DNA from: Quillaja saponaria
Taxonomy: Eukaryota; Streptophyta; Magnoliopsida; Fabales; Quillajaceae
NCBI GenBank assembly: GCA_029379385.1
Contig: CM055612.1
Coordinates: 10,354,001-10,418,000, forward strand
Direction: 5' to 3'
DNA: 64,000 nucleotides
Shown: one piece after another, positions 49,001-60,979 of the stretch
Layout of the letters: each line of letters opens with the position of its first letter
Position numbering within the stretch: the first letter of the stretch is position 1
Made by a program: the position numbers and the translations under genes
Notes under the pieces: model-generated
Databases searched by the model: none
What the model saw: the letters and a program-made list of their open reading frames with translations, nothing else
Told to the model about the DNA's origin: nothing

Positions 49001-49682
49001 TGTGGACTAGTGCTTATACTCTAAAACCATTACCGACTATATGGCGATAGCTTATTTGTACATTGATGATATGTTGATCATTAGTACAAACATGGTTATA
49101 GTAAATAAGACTAAAAATGTATCTATCCTCTATTTTTGAGATGAAAGACTTGGGTGAAGTAGATACTATTTTAGGCATCAAAGTAAAAAGACATAGTGAA
49201 GGTATTGTGTCGAATCAACATTATATTGAAAAGGTATTAAATAAGTTTAATCACCTTGAGATTAAAGGGGGTGAACACTCTTTTTGATAGTAGAGTTAAA
49301 CTCATAGAAAATTCTAGTATAGATGATTGCACAACTAGAGTATGCAAGTGCTATTGATAGTCTATGCTATGCACGCACTAAGACAGATTTGTATTTTCTA
49401 TTCTACATGAGGTCTAACTATGAAGTTTGAGTTTATAGCTTTGGCTCAAGCAGTATAGAAGCTGATTGGATATGAAATATTTTTATTAGACATAGATCTT
49501 TGACCAATCCAATGTCTCCCATTTCATATATTATAATAGTGAAGCTACGATTACAAAAATGTACAGTGGTACCTATAATGGTAAGTTTAGACATATTGGT
49601 CTTAGACATGAATTTGTGAGACAATTGATACAAGATGATATTATATTATTAGCCTCATCACATGTGCTTACACATATGTTCA

Positions 49683-49690
<8 letters not shown>
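46075..49690 (+). pseudogene. Copia-type retrotransposon polyprotein relic
   Basis: The plus-strand order is gag (from 46075, MDSESFKIMNHDFVKLNHFD, UBN2-like), a zinc-knuckle remnant (46850-46890), the protease/pre-integrase region (47170-47340), integrase remnants (47440-48120), reverse transcriptase (48600-49150: FKARLVAKGFSQ, HQMDVKTNFLNEEIYMEQPE, KLVKSLYGL, and YLYIDDML as the active-site motif) and RNase H (49520-49680: GKFRHIGLRHEFVRQLI). Integrase before reverse transcriptase is the Copia order. Dozens of stops and frame changes make it long dead. No paired LTRs could be defined. Confidence 0.88.
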
Positions 49691-49714
<24 letters not shown>

Positions 49715-50370
49715 CTAAGAAATAATTTTAAAAACATTATAAGTGTTGTATAAAATAGAGAGAAGTAGATAAGTTTTAGTAGATGATGAATTTTTTTATT
49801 TTTTATAAAAAATAATTAATTAATTGAAGATTAACAATATATAACTTTTTTTTTGGTTTCTTGTTAATTTTTTTCCTTAATTATCGGAGAAAGTGAGTAG
49901 TTTCTAATAAGTAATAGAATTTTAATTTAAACATATATCAAAATTTAGGATGACACTATCCTTTCTTTTACTATGGTATTTGAAGTAAAACCTATATTAA
50001 AAAATTAGAATACACTATAAGGATGTTTTGATTTTAGTATAATTAGCCCCATCAAACGTGCGTAAGTTCAAAGGCTATTTTTTTTTTTTAAGATATAATG
50101 TAAAAAGAAAAATTATAATTGTTGTATAAAATAGAGAGAATGAGATAAGTTTTAGAAGATGTTAATTTTTTTTTATTTTAAATAATTGATTAATTGAAGT
50201 TAATAATAATTGAGTTTTTTGTTTTGTGTTATTTTCCCCCCTTAATTATAGGAGAAAGTTAGTATTTTTTATAAAGGATGGAATTTTAGTCTAAGAAAAG
50301 GTCAAAACTTAGGATATGGTATTTTGAATCAAAAACTATATTAAAAAGTTAGAGAATATTGTTCTGACTT
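49676..50370. repeat. Degenerate direct duplication, about 376-bp spacing
   Basis: The phrase GTTGTATAAAATAGAGAGAA at 49745 recurs at 50121 (with small changes). Flanking T-runs, ATTAATTGAAG and GGAGAAAGT words follow in the same order in both units. A long T-run (about 30) starts at 49687. It is noncoding. Confidence 0.7.
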
Positions 50371-50384
50371 TTATAATAGTATAG

Positions 50385-50440
50385 ATAGATTGATATAGAT
50401 ATAGATAAATATAAATATAGAAGTATAGATATAGATTTAA
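50385..50440. repeat. GATATA-rich simple repeat
   Basis: Imperfect ATAGAT/ATATAGATATAGATA units. Confidence 0.7.
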
Positions 50441-50757
50441 TTTTATAGTGTTAACAATAAATATACTACCCAAAAAAAAAAAAATTTACATTTGAGTGAA
50501 ATTTTAAAGACATGACAAACTTAAATATCTAGGGACAAGAATTGAAAAAAACTAAATTGGGAACCAAATTTTTTATTTAAACTTTATTTTAAAGGAAGTA
50601 GAATTTACCGGTCCGAGCCGGACTTGTAATCCTCTAGCCCGGTCCCGATTCACCGTACTGAAAAACCCTTCCCAGTATCTTTAACTCTTTTCCCTCTGCT
50701 CTGAGCCCCTAAACGACACACCGGTGAGAGTAGCAAAGAGTCCGGCCTCCAGTTACT

Positions 50758-50965
50758 GTAAGTCTCTCTTCCACTCTATCTACCTCCACAATCACAGTGG
50801 ATACCAAAGCATTCAGCTAATTGTTTGATTCAATAAAATAAAAAAATGGAATACTTGGATTTCATTTTTTTGTTTTACATTGTCCTACATCTGATAAAGT
50901 ATGTAACTTTCTGTTAGACTTAATTCAATTGAACCAATTGCTTATTCCCAATTTTGGCTCTGCAG
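50758..50965 (+). other. 5' leader intron of the mTERF4-like gene
   Basis: A donor ACT/GTAAGT at 50758 and an acceptor CTCTGCAG ending at 50965, preceded by a pyrimidine-rich run, mark a 208-bp intron that ends 25 bp before the start codon. Confidence 0.65.
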
Positions 50966-50990
50966 ATTCACTGATACTACTCCCTTTAAT

Positions 50991-52568
50991 ATGAAGATAA
51001 TAAGCTTTGCAGCTGGAATTACAAAACCCAGTTTTTTGCTTGTTCATCCGGAGGTACCTATTCTAAATCCTGGTAATTCCAAGCTGAATGCTACACTAAC
51101 TTTTCGGTTACCATGTAACCTTCATAGTAGAATCCGGGTTATTACAAAATTTCAGTATTATGTTGCTGATAGAACATTCACTTCTAGTTCTATGGGTTCT
51201 CCCACGCCCAAAGTGGACTCTGGTCGCTTGAGTTTGAAACGAGGAGGTTCCTCATCATTATATAGTAGTCCTAGTTTAACAGAAATGAAGAAAGAGAGGA
51301 TAGCAAATCGAACAAAGGTTTACGAGTTCTTGAGGGGTATTGGTATTGTTCCTGATGAACTTGAAGGGCTGGAGCTTCCTGTAACAGTTGAGGTTATGAG
51401 GGAACGTGTAGATTTTCTTCATAAATTGGGGCTTACAATTGATGATATTAACAACTACCCACTTGTTCTTGGTTGCAGTGTCAAGAAGAATATGGTTCCT
51501 GTGCTTGATTATCTTGGTAAATTGGGTGTAAGAAAATCTACTTTTACGCAATTCTTGAGAAGATACCCACAAGTTCTTCATGCAAGTGTTGTTGTTGATC
51601 TTACTCCTGTGGTGAAGTATCTTCAGGGGATGGATATTAAGCCCGTTGATATTCCCCGAGTTCTTGAGAGATACCCAGAAGTACTAGGATTTAAACTTGA
51701 GGGGACCATGAGCACATCAGTCGCTTATTTGGTTGGAATTGGAGTAGCAAGAAGAGAAATTGGAGGCATTTTAACTAGATACCCTGATATTTTAGGGATG
51801 AGAGTCGGCAGGGTTATCAAACCCTTTGTGGAGTATCTAGAAAACTTGGGAATTCCAAGATTAGCAATTGCTAGACTGATAGAGAAGCGGCCTCACATCC
51901 TTGGGTTTGCATTAGACAAGAAGGTGAAGCCCAATGTTGAAACCCTTGAAGAGTTTAATGTTAGGAAAATATCACTTCCTTCTGTTATTGCACAGTATCC
52001 TGAGATTATTGGAATTGACTTAAAGACAAAGCTTCTTAGTCAACAGAGTTTGCTTAATTCTATACTTGATATAGATCTAGAGGACTTCGGCAGAGTTGTT
52101 GAGAAGATGCCACAGGTAGTAAGCCTCAGTAGGGCACCTATGGTCAAACATGTGGATTTCCTCAAGGATTGTGGATTTTCTGTGCGACAAATGAGAAAGA
52201 TGGTAGTGGGATGCCCTCAATTGCTTGCATTAAATGTTGACATAATGAAACTTAGCTTTTCCTTCTTCCAAAAAGAGATGAAACGACCTTTAGATGACTT
52301 GGTTACTTTTCCAGCATTCTTCACTTATGGCCTGGAGTCTACTGTAAAACCTAGGCACAAAATGGTTGCTAAGAAGGGAATTAAATGCTCTCTTGCATGG
52401 ATTCTTAATTGCTCTGATGAGAAGTTTGAACAACGAATGGATTATGATACTATTGACTTGGAGGAGATGGAACCAGAACAATCATTTGACATGAATTCAT
52501 TGATGGAACCAAGGAGTGATGATGAGTCAGCCTCTGATTATGATTACAGTGATGATGATAATGAATAG
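50991..52568 (+). CDS. MTERF4: mTERF-domain protein, chloroplast (mTERF4/BSM/RUG2-like)
   Basis: One uninterrupted 525-residue frame from the first ATG to TAG. Residues 1 to about 95 are serine/threonine- and arginine-containing with few acids, as in an organelle transit peptide, with a second methionine at MGSPTPKVDSGR. Residues about 120-450 are repeated mTERF motifs of about 35 residues, each with a proline-containing turn (YPLVLGCSV, YPQVLHASV, YPEVLGFKL, YPDILGMRV, RPHILGFAL, YPEIIGIDL, MPQVVSLS, CPQLLALN). The tail is very acidic (DDESASDYDYSDDDNE). The whole layout and the tail match Arabidopsis mTERF4 (BELAYA SMERT/RUGOSA2), which is needed for plastid RNA splicing and gene expression. 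A leader intron precedes the start. No lesion is visible. Assignment to mTERF4 rather than another paralogue is from memory of the family. Confidence 0.9.
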   Translation: MKIISFAAGITKPSFLLVHPEVPILNPGNSKLNATLTFRLPCNLHSRIRVITKFQYYVADRTFTSSSMGSPTPKVDSGRLSLKRGGSSSLYSSPSLTEMKKERIANRTKVYEFLRGIGIVPDELEGLELPVTVEVMRERVDFLHKLGLTIDDINNYPLVLGCSVKKNMVPVLDYLGKLGVRKSTFTQFLRRYPQVLHASVVVDLTPVVKYLQGMDIKPVDIPRVLERYPEVLGFKLEGTMSTSVAYLVGIGVARREIGGILTRYPDILGMRVGRVIKPFVEYLENLGIPRLAIARLIEKRPHILGFALDKKVKPNVETLEEFNVRKISLPSVIAQYPEIIGIDLKTKLLSQQSLLNSILDIDLEDFGRVVEKMPQVVSLSRAPMVKHVDFLKDCGFSVRQMRKMVVGCPQLLALNVDIMKLSFSFFQKEMKRPLDDLVTFPAFFTYGLESTVKPRHKMVAKKGIKCSLAWILNCSDEKFEQRMDYDTIDLEEMEPEQSFDMNSLMEPRSDDESASDYDYSDDDNE

Positions 52569-54069
52569 AAGAATGAAGTTGTTTCAGCCAATGGTCTTCG
52601 TCGAAGAATTTTGGCCTTCTTATCTTAACAGAAAGGCCAAGCAGGATTTTTCTGTATGTCAGTAATGCTAATGAAAAGACAAGTATTTCCCTCAAATTGA
52701 TTATATCTATTATTTATGTATCATGGTCAGAATCTAGTACATTAAATTGTTTTAGCCACCTACTACATAAGCAACAACCAATGTTTGGTTCTATCTAATA
52801 TGTGGTTTGAGTATTACTTTAAAATGTAAAATTACTGAGTAGCCATATGACAAGGATATTTCGATTCAGTGGATAAACATTATGGGTAACGCCATAATGA
52901 TTAACCTTTTTAATCTATATAATCAAAATGATCTTTAATGTTCAACCCTCATGCAAATTCATTCCTTCAAAGTTTATCTTTCCACTGTTTTCTCCCTCTG
53001 CTATCTAAACATTTTTAAATTCGTAATTATCTGAATAAAAGAAGAAACCCTCTAGCAATTCATTCCTTTAAAGTCAGCGATAGTTAAGTTGTTTACTGCA
53101 TGTACCTGTTCTTGAAATTTTGTATGGCATGAGGTTGTACAGTAAGCAATTTGATAATGTGAAAGCATATTAGGTTTGTCCTTTCATGCTGGAAGCAATT
53201 CTACTTTATCTTTTTGAGAGAATGAAGATATGAACTGCATAGGTTTTCACTTTTCACCCATTTTGTGCAGAAACAGCATTCAAATTTCTTTACATGTGCT
53301 ATGCATTGTCCAAGAAATACTTAGAATAACTTTTTTGGTGATATGTTACTGTGACGAAATTTGTTTGATTTATTTTTCTTTCCAATGAAGATCTCTAGCA
53401 GCCAATAACGTCTCTCTTACCCTTTATATTTCCCTCCCATAGTAATGTCGGATCATTCATATGCATTGTGCATACACCGAAACACGTTCACAGACACAAA
53501 AGAAAGATATACTCATATACATAATATATTTTTTCCCCCTTATGTCTAGCTCTGATGCGACAAGGATTTCTGCTCTCTATGAACATTAGGATCATGTGAA
53601 AGTGAATGGAACATATACCAGTGAACGGAGATCATTTCATCACTGGTAATCTGGTATACCCTTCAGTTGATGCATGTTTTTAGTATGTAAAGAACTCCCT
53701 TTGACAACGAAGGTCCAGCTGAGAGGCTAGCTCATCTCGTTCTTTCTTACGTACTTGTGTAATTTGTATAAAGTGAACTTGTACTTCTGATATAATTCCT
53801 TGCCACCTTCAGCTATAAATGGATCTAGAGCCATTGTGGAATCAATTTCATTTTTCTATTTTCCTTTTTTGTTTATTTTCATTCTAAAATGTCAGAGCAT
53901 GTTTGAAGGCAGAAAACACCAATCTAACTTGCTGCAATGCCCTTTGCTACTCTGTCTCTACCACCAGTGCTCCACCTCAGTTCAAGTGATTTCTTCTTAG
54001 TTCTGTTAAAAAAGTATACCAGTGTCCACAAAATTTGGCTTTCTTGGTCTAATTTCATGATGCATGTAA
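52569..54069. other. mTERF4 3' region and intergenic DNA
   Basis: No further gene was recognised. The open frame at 53800-54000 has no motif. Confidence 0.45.
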
Positions 54070-54230
54070 AATGGGAAAACACTTTTAAGTTGTAATAAAT
54101 ATAATTTTTGAAAAATAATAATTTATATATTAAATAATGCTGAAATTATGATTAATTACTATAATAAATAATATAAATTTTTTATTTATAAAATCTTAAT
54201 AAGTGTCTTAATAAAAACTAGAAAATTTTG
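54070..54230. mobile_element. Degenerate member of the GGGTTTTTTTAAC MITE family
   Basis: The order of words (GTAATAAATATA, GATTAATTACTATAATAAAT, TTTATTTATAAAATCTTAA, AAGTGTCTTAAT) follows the elements at 8254-8583 and 29941-30128. The termini are worn and no target duplication is visible. Confidence 0.45.
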
Positions 54231-54927
54231 GGATAAAATTGTATTCGGAGGAAAACTAAAAACTACTAAAGCTTCAAGTTGTATTATTTTTCTAACACAT
54301 TCGACACCTTGGGGAAGAGAATACGAATGTCTCGGGCAAATTATTTAATGTTTTATTTATAAAAAATAATATTTACATTAATCATAAATTGTTATAGCGT
54401 AATCTTTTCAATTCAAATAGTCAAGTATATTATAATTTTAATATTTAAAAATAAAATAGAATAAACAATTCATGATACATTTATCGATGGTAAACTTGAA
54501 CTTTCTTTACTATTTATTTTAATTAATTAAATATGGTTTTTATTAACATTAACTAATTCAAAATGATAGAAGCTCACAGCAAAATGAAAAAAGAAAAAAA
54601 AAGGAGTTAAGAATGGATTAGTTATAGCTGAAGTGACATGATATCAGAGTGCTCTTCCTAGTTTGATACCTGATCTTCTCTCCAACCGAAAAAAAAAAAA
54701 AAAGTTGAGGATGGACTTAGAGGCCTATAAGATATGGTCTGGCCAGTTCTTGGGCTTAGGCCCTTCCCAGTTTCCACACGGGGCCTTTCCTTCCCCTTCC
54801 TCCTTCCGGAAACCAACGAAGGGAGGTCTTAAAACCTGTCGCTTCCCCTAAGCTGATGGGCAGTAGCAACCCAGGGGAGCTATCAACCAATAACCCTAAA
54901 TTTTCATTTACTTTCACAAGTAGCGAG

Positions 54928-55456
54928 GTAAGATTCTCTGCTCTCTGCTCTCTGCTCTCTGCTCGGGTCCTTGCTATTCATTTTCATGGAGCTTTCCGTT
55001 TCATGTAGGAATTTATCGTGCTTGCATCAAATGGTTATATATTCTATGTATGTTTTTCGTTGTTGAAACTGTGACATTGAAATGATTGTATTTAACGTTT
55101 TCTCTTTAAAAAAGAACAGATTTTTATTTTATTTTTTTATTTTTTATTCCTTAAGAAAAAAAATTGTACTAGGTTTGAACGTCAGTATCTCCTTGAACTG
55201 AAGAAGGAATTCCATGAACCCTTGATCGACCTTTTTTTTTTTAAATGTAAATTTTTTTATTTGGGTATCACCATTACAACTGATAGACCAATGGGTCACT
55301 GGAACCGGAAATTTCTTAAATTTTTATATTTAGTAGTTTTCCCCATGCAATCTGTTTTAGATTTTTCATCATACTGTTTATGATTGTTGTACCTGATGTA
55401 GCACATGTTAATATGTCACAATTACTGAGTAAGTTGCTGCAAACATCCCCTTGCAG
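54928..55456 (+). other. 5' leader intron of the PHAX-like gene
   Basis: A donor GCGAG/GTAAGA at 54928 and an acceptor CCTTGCAG ending at 55456 bound a 529-bp intron before the start codon. Just after the donor is a short 7-bp tandem repeat (TCTCTGC, four units, about 54934-54962). The leader upstream contains ACCCTAAA, and TGGGCTT (site II type) lies at about 54749. Confidence 0.6.
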
Positions 55457-55470
55457 GTTAAGTCTTTATT

Positions 55471-58400
55471 ATGGGGGGAGGAGATAACATTCTAGATGCT
55501 ATTTATGAAGAGGATAACTTAGATGATGTTGAGATGCTTGATGTTGAGGAAGGAGAGCTGATGGAACAGAATCCACAAAATGTTTCCGGAGAAAGCTCTG
55601 CTGCAATTGACAGTGCCACAAACCAAGGATCTCAGGGTAAGAACCACAAGCGTCGGACAAAGAAGAAGAAGAATAAGAGAAAGAGGAGTTGGTCAGGGCC
55701 CGAACGTCATGGACATAGACAGGTTACATTCTGCCTACGTAGGAATAAGTGATGGTTATTTATTTGCTTGTACGGGATGGGTTTAAAGGAAAGTTTCTTA
55801 CTTTTCCTTTGTATTTTGGATAAAGTGTCTTATATTTGGTCTGTCTATCTTACTTAGAGCAAAACATGGACAGACACACACATAGTCTACTGAATGACAG
55901 TCATTTCAAGCTTGTTCTTATTACTTGTTTAACTGTGTAGTCTCTGGCTTTCCATATGTCAACTGATAAAACAGAAGTGAGAATAGGATGAAATCTAGAA
56001 CTTAAAAGCAAAAACAAGTAAAAGAAAGAACACAAGATGTATCAAGGTTCGGGCGGTCTGCTCAATCTAGCCTACGTCCTCATTGGAGAGATCAAAATTA
56101 TGTTTTTGGAGAAAATACAGATATCTGACTCGAAAACTCTGGAAAAACCTATCGAACCCTGAAGCTAACTACCTTTATATATATAGGCTACAAGCAAACC
56201 AAACCGTTAAAAAATATTTTGGTACGGTCGCCCATTCCTCCATCTTGGGTTGTAATTTTCCAACCAGTCGCATTGCGAAACTTTGTCCCAACCACATACA
56301 AGACAAATGTAACATCAACAAATAAACTTGGGTGCAATTGTCATCAAGTAGTTTAAATGTTATTTAGTTTTTCTTTTATTTTATTTATTTATTTTTTTTT
56401 TGCTCATGTTATAATGAAATAAAATCACTGCCAGTTCTCTATCATAACCCTCTGTTGTCTCCCCATTCTCAAAGAAAACGTAGACAAATGCACGGTCCAT
56501 GTATATGGGTGTGCACATGTGTCTCTTTTCAGCTATTCACAAGATCTTTCATGAGCTGATAAATTGATAATAAAGAAGTTGACCACATGGATCTCATTTC
56601 TATCAAATGCTGCAAATTTCAGGTTCGTGTTAGATACATGCAGGCGCCTTAAAGAGAGGAAGTCATACATGATATACACTGCTGTTGGTTGCCTTGGAGT
56701 TTCTGCACTGAGTGATCTCATCAAAGAGGTAAAGCTATCATTTCGCGCAGTATCTGTAGGTTTTGTATAAAAGCTTTTCTTTAATCAATGAGCAACATAA
56801 TTTGAAAATATTAGTTGTGTATTTGGACATGATTTAGTCATTGATTATAGTGATTAGTTTTGTCCCTTTGTATTATGCTTATATCTAATATTATATACTT
56901 CTCTGCTGCCTTTATCATCTTCTGCCAATTTCCAGACTAATACAACTAGCAGTACATTGTGTGTGCAGTTATATTTATTACTGTCTTGTGGTAAGGCGTT
57001 TGTACTTAATTAACTTGTAGTAACATGTTGCAGACACTTGGTATGGTCTCCATGATTAGCAACCTGTTTCAGATACTTGATATTGTTTCCATGTTTAGTT
57101 CTGACATTGGCCTTCCCTTACTTAACCATCAGCCTCTTCTTTTATTCTCATCCTTTATCAAAGAAGAACAAAGTGTGTCAAGCAGATTTTTCACACTTAA
57201 AGACAACAATGATGTCCTAGAAATTCATAAATCTTAATTAGATTGTTCATTGTACTTTAAGAGACATTTTTTTTATGGGAAGGCGGGTTTGTGGGGGTTT
57301 TGTTTTTGGCAAATAATAATAGTTCTACTTTATTTGGGACAGCCAAGAGCTGACAAGGGATATCCACTCTTTATAAAGCCATAAAACCTTCCATAATTCT
57401 GATGTTCTATGTTGTTTCCATACTCATTGCAGATTTATATTGCAGAAGCCATTTTCCAATCCCGTGCTCTGAGCTCAGATGTTCCTGGATGAATCACTTC
57501 ATCATTTGCTATTTATGTATGTTGATATAATTTGTTTTTTTCTTTTCCATGAGTCAGTTTGCATGCATAGGAATAAATTTCCTTATAGGATTTAATCTAC
57601 TAAATATATACATATACTTCAGAATCATATGGAAATCTGAACATGTCTACTGATCTAAAAGTAGGAACACAATTCTCACCTACAACTGGGACTCTATATT
57701 TCTTCATTTGACGACTGGAATGTCATTTTATGAAATTGTTTTTTAATCTTTATGAAAATCTTTAGCTAAAAGATAAGATAACCATTGACAGTAGAGAGTA
57801 TGAGATCTCTGCTGCCATTCTTCCATATTCTGCCTAGACAGGTGTTGAATGTGCCTAGGCATTTGGGGAATGTGTTTTGTGCTTTATGTTTAGAGATGTC
57901 TTCCTTTGGTCTCAGGTTTGCTCTTGATATAGGAAGATTACACTGGATAGTGTGTTGACTGTTCATCTACATTTGCAGAATAGAATTTGTTAGAAAAGTT
58001 ATTGGCCTTTGAGCATCCACTAGTTGGCCATCAGCAGCCTATTGTTTTGTGGCGTGAGCATTGCAGTAAAAAATAAAGATCCAGCAATGAGGGCTGGTTG
58101 GTGGAAATTTTAGGATTATTAACATTAAATCCACTCCACATTCTCTTCTTTTTGATGTAAGGGAAAAAGTGCTATATATATACTGCAGTCTCTTCAGTAG
58201 TTAGTCCCGCCACTTACATTGTTTGTATATCTAATTATTAAAGACATTACTTGTATACAAGAACAAAGTGGGCCACCTTTCTTGTTGTCTGTCATTCCCT
58301 TTTGCTTTTCTTATTTGATACATTTTGAACGTCTATAATGAGGTGGGAAACTTTCAGGTGGACGCGATACAGACTTGTGGAGGCCAGATGACTGCTGATG

Positions 58401-60979
58401 GTAGACGTTTCCGCACCGGTGGTGGTATATTGTGGAACATCATTAAGGTTCGAGAACCAAAGGCCTACAAAGAGATAATGAAAAAGGCGAAGGAGTTTGA
58501 GGTGTGTCATTAACCTTTATGTTTTTGGTATCTTGAATAAACAAGCGTGTGGATGTTAACAAGTGTCCTCTTTTTTATGTGCACTAATAAACCAGTCTTA
58601 AGTTGTTAAAACAACTTAATAAGGGCATTTTAGGAAGTTCGGAATAAAACTTAATGCTCCAATTAAGAGCTGCAAATGAATTCACTGACCAGATTATACA
58701 ACCTACTTTATCAATTTTTGCTAAATAGTTTCCTAACTTTTAGGCTGATTTCTGTACTGTGGACTGGGTATATTCATGTAGGTTATGGAAATTGAAATCT
58801 GGTAATTGGTTTTATTATATCTAGCTCTTTTATTTTAAATCCCAAACAGCTATAAAACACATCAATACCCATCGAAGGAGTCTACTGTCTAGCCATATTC
58901 ATAGTTTAGATGGGGTTGGATAAATGACACAACCACCTCTGTGCCTAGTCCTAGTAGGTTTACTTATGTGCATGGAGTTAAAGTATAAAGTTACGAGCTA
59001 AGAAGAGGTCTGAGTCACGTCGATGCACCGACAACAGAGAGCAAATCCAGAGAGAGGGCATGGAGAGAGATAATGATTACAGGATGTGTGGTCTGGCAAA
59101 ATGGAGTATTAAATTCTGAAGTTACTAAAATGTGCTTCATGGTTTACTTGGTTTAACATTTTAGAGTGGTTTGTTTGGTCCTCATGAAAAGTGGCCATTG
59201 CTAACTTCCAACACATTTGTGGTAGTGAAACCCATAATTAATTCTTATAGGCCCCTGCCCCACTAATTGTTTGGAGCGAGCAAGGGTTTTTCTATTTTTG
59301 AAAGTTAAAGTTCTATTTACTTTAGATTGCAAGAGGAGACTTAATTTCATGACAATCCATGGCTTAAGACAGAAGTTTTAAGGTTTTCTTGCATAATTAA
59401 TGAGGGGAAGTACATTTATTGTTCAATCATATCCTTAGATGCTCTATTGTTCGCACAAAAGGGATAAATAATTGAAATTCTTAGGGCTAGTTTAGTATGC
59501 AGGAATGACTATTTTTTTTTATGCATGATTTTATGGAATGAGCATTCTTTCGTTATATACATTTTTAGTTTCAAAATATTCATTCTATTCCGGCCATTTT
59601 ATTTCATAGAAATAAGAATCCTCAAACTCATCTAGGGGTGGTATTGCTTATTCTTACTTCAATGAAATCAATTTAGTTCAGTTAAATAGGCAAAAAATTT
59701 ATTCAATCGCATAAAATAAAAGTTGAATATTAATAAAATAATAATATTATACATAAATAAATAAAATATATATTATTTAATTTAGACAAATGACAAAAAT
59801 GTTTTTTACATCTCATTAAATAATATAAAATAAATAAAATAAATAAAATAATTGTATATAAAAATAATAATAAATTAATTTATTTTAGTCAAATGACAAA
59901 AATACTTTTCATATCATAGTAAAAAATATAATTATAAATAAATAATTAATGTTAAATGAATAATAGAAATAATAATTAATAAATAATAATACAATTAATT
60001 AATAATAAATAAATAGTATAATTTTTTAAAAAAAATTAATTAAAAAATTAAAAAAATAATTCATAAATTATGTTTCATATTTATTACTTTATTTACTGAG
60101 GAATATTTTTTTTATTTTAGCTTAATTTTTATATTATTTCAGTTTAAAAACTATATAAAAAATAAATAAATAGAATGAAATGATAATTTCTCATTGATAC
60201 TACCAAACAATAGAATGGAATGATTATTCCATTCCATTCCATTCTCTTTTCCATTCTAATTCAGCAAAATTATTCATGTGTACCAAAATAGTCTTTAAGG
60301 TCCTTGACTTCGGAATGGTCTTGTTATCCATATGTCTTCTCATGAAATTTAGACTATTGTTGTAAACTTGGTGGGCTTATTACCCTTGAGACTAGAGTTG
60401 ACCTGTTACATTTGGGGTAAACTGAATTTAGATCCCTTAGAAACGGCCTAATATTTAGAATAGAACAAGCTCGGTGTTCCTCCCATTTAGAAACTTCACA
60501 CTACAATTTATGAAATTTTAGTTTACCTAAATGTACACCACAATGAGGAGTATTCATTGAAGTTTATCGCACTTGGTATTACACCTTTACCTAAATGTTT
60601 GATTTATTTATTTATTTCAAAAAATGAAAAGAAATGAAAAATCAAGTTGTTTGATCCCAATCATTAACATGGTTTGTGATAACATATTTTTTGTAATGGC
60701 ATGTGTTAATCATCAAAATGCAGAAGCAATTCAAGCATCCAAACACCATGCAACTTACAGAGCAAAAGAAAGAAGAGAGTTCTCAAATGATGGCCTGTGG
60801 ATTTTCCAGTGGGACTGGCGACCCAGTTGCAGATGGTATAAAGCTTGTGGCTCAAACTCAAAATCAAGAAGATACTTCTGCTGAAGGGAAACATGCATCT
60901 ATTCCACGATCGGTTAAGGATACCTGTTTCCTACGATGATGACCTATTGGGAGATGATGCAAACGATGATGCAGCTTGA
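55471..60979 (+). CDS. PHAX RNA-binding domain protein (two apparent frameshifts)
   Basis: Four coding exons: 55471-55722, 56623-56728, 58358-58501 and 60724-60979, all GT-AG. The N-terminus is acidic (residues 1-50) followed by a basic stretch (KRRTKKKKNKRKR), probably nuclear targeting. Exons 1-3 then encode a PHAX-type domain: MDIDRF, VLDTCRRLKERKSYMIYTAV, SALSDLIKE, CGGQMTADGRRFRTGGGILW. The C-terminus is polar and ends acidic (SYDDDLLGDDANDDAA). PHAX proteins bind RNA, and the animal protein exports U snRNA. Two one-base surpluses break the frame: near 55696-55701 (needed to join GP to NVMDIDR) and near 60910 (otherwise TGA at 60937). Ignoring both gives 251 residues. These may be sequence errors or real damage. 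Confidence 0.75.
55990..56330. mobile_element. Possible LTR-retrotransposon fragment in PHAX intron 1
   Basis: A moderately GC-rich insert in an AT-rich intron contains GTATCAAGGTTCGGGCGGTC and CTACGTCC, wording typical of U5/leader regions of plant LTR elements. No termini or duplications were defined. Confidence 0.3.
59484..60294. mobile_element. PIF/Harbinger-like MITE in intron 3 of the PHAX gene
   Basis: The 811-bp AT-rich element begins GGGCTAGTTTAGTATGCAGG and ends with the imperfect complement (TACCAAAATAGTCT). It is flanked by TTA on both sides (59481-59483, 60295-60297). A 3-bp TTA target duplication and GG...TTTGGTA-like ends are typical of Harbinger/Tourist elements. A second, right-truncated copy is at 40686-41400. 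No transposase. Confidence 0.75.

Noticed and set aside
51276..51581. Minus-strand frame within the mTERF4 coding region
   Set aside because: Shadow of the strongly supported plus-strand gene.
54663..54851. 62-codon frame upstream of the PHAX gene
   Set aside because: It overlaps the promoter and leader, contains a homopolymer at its start and has no motif.
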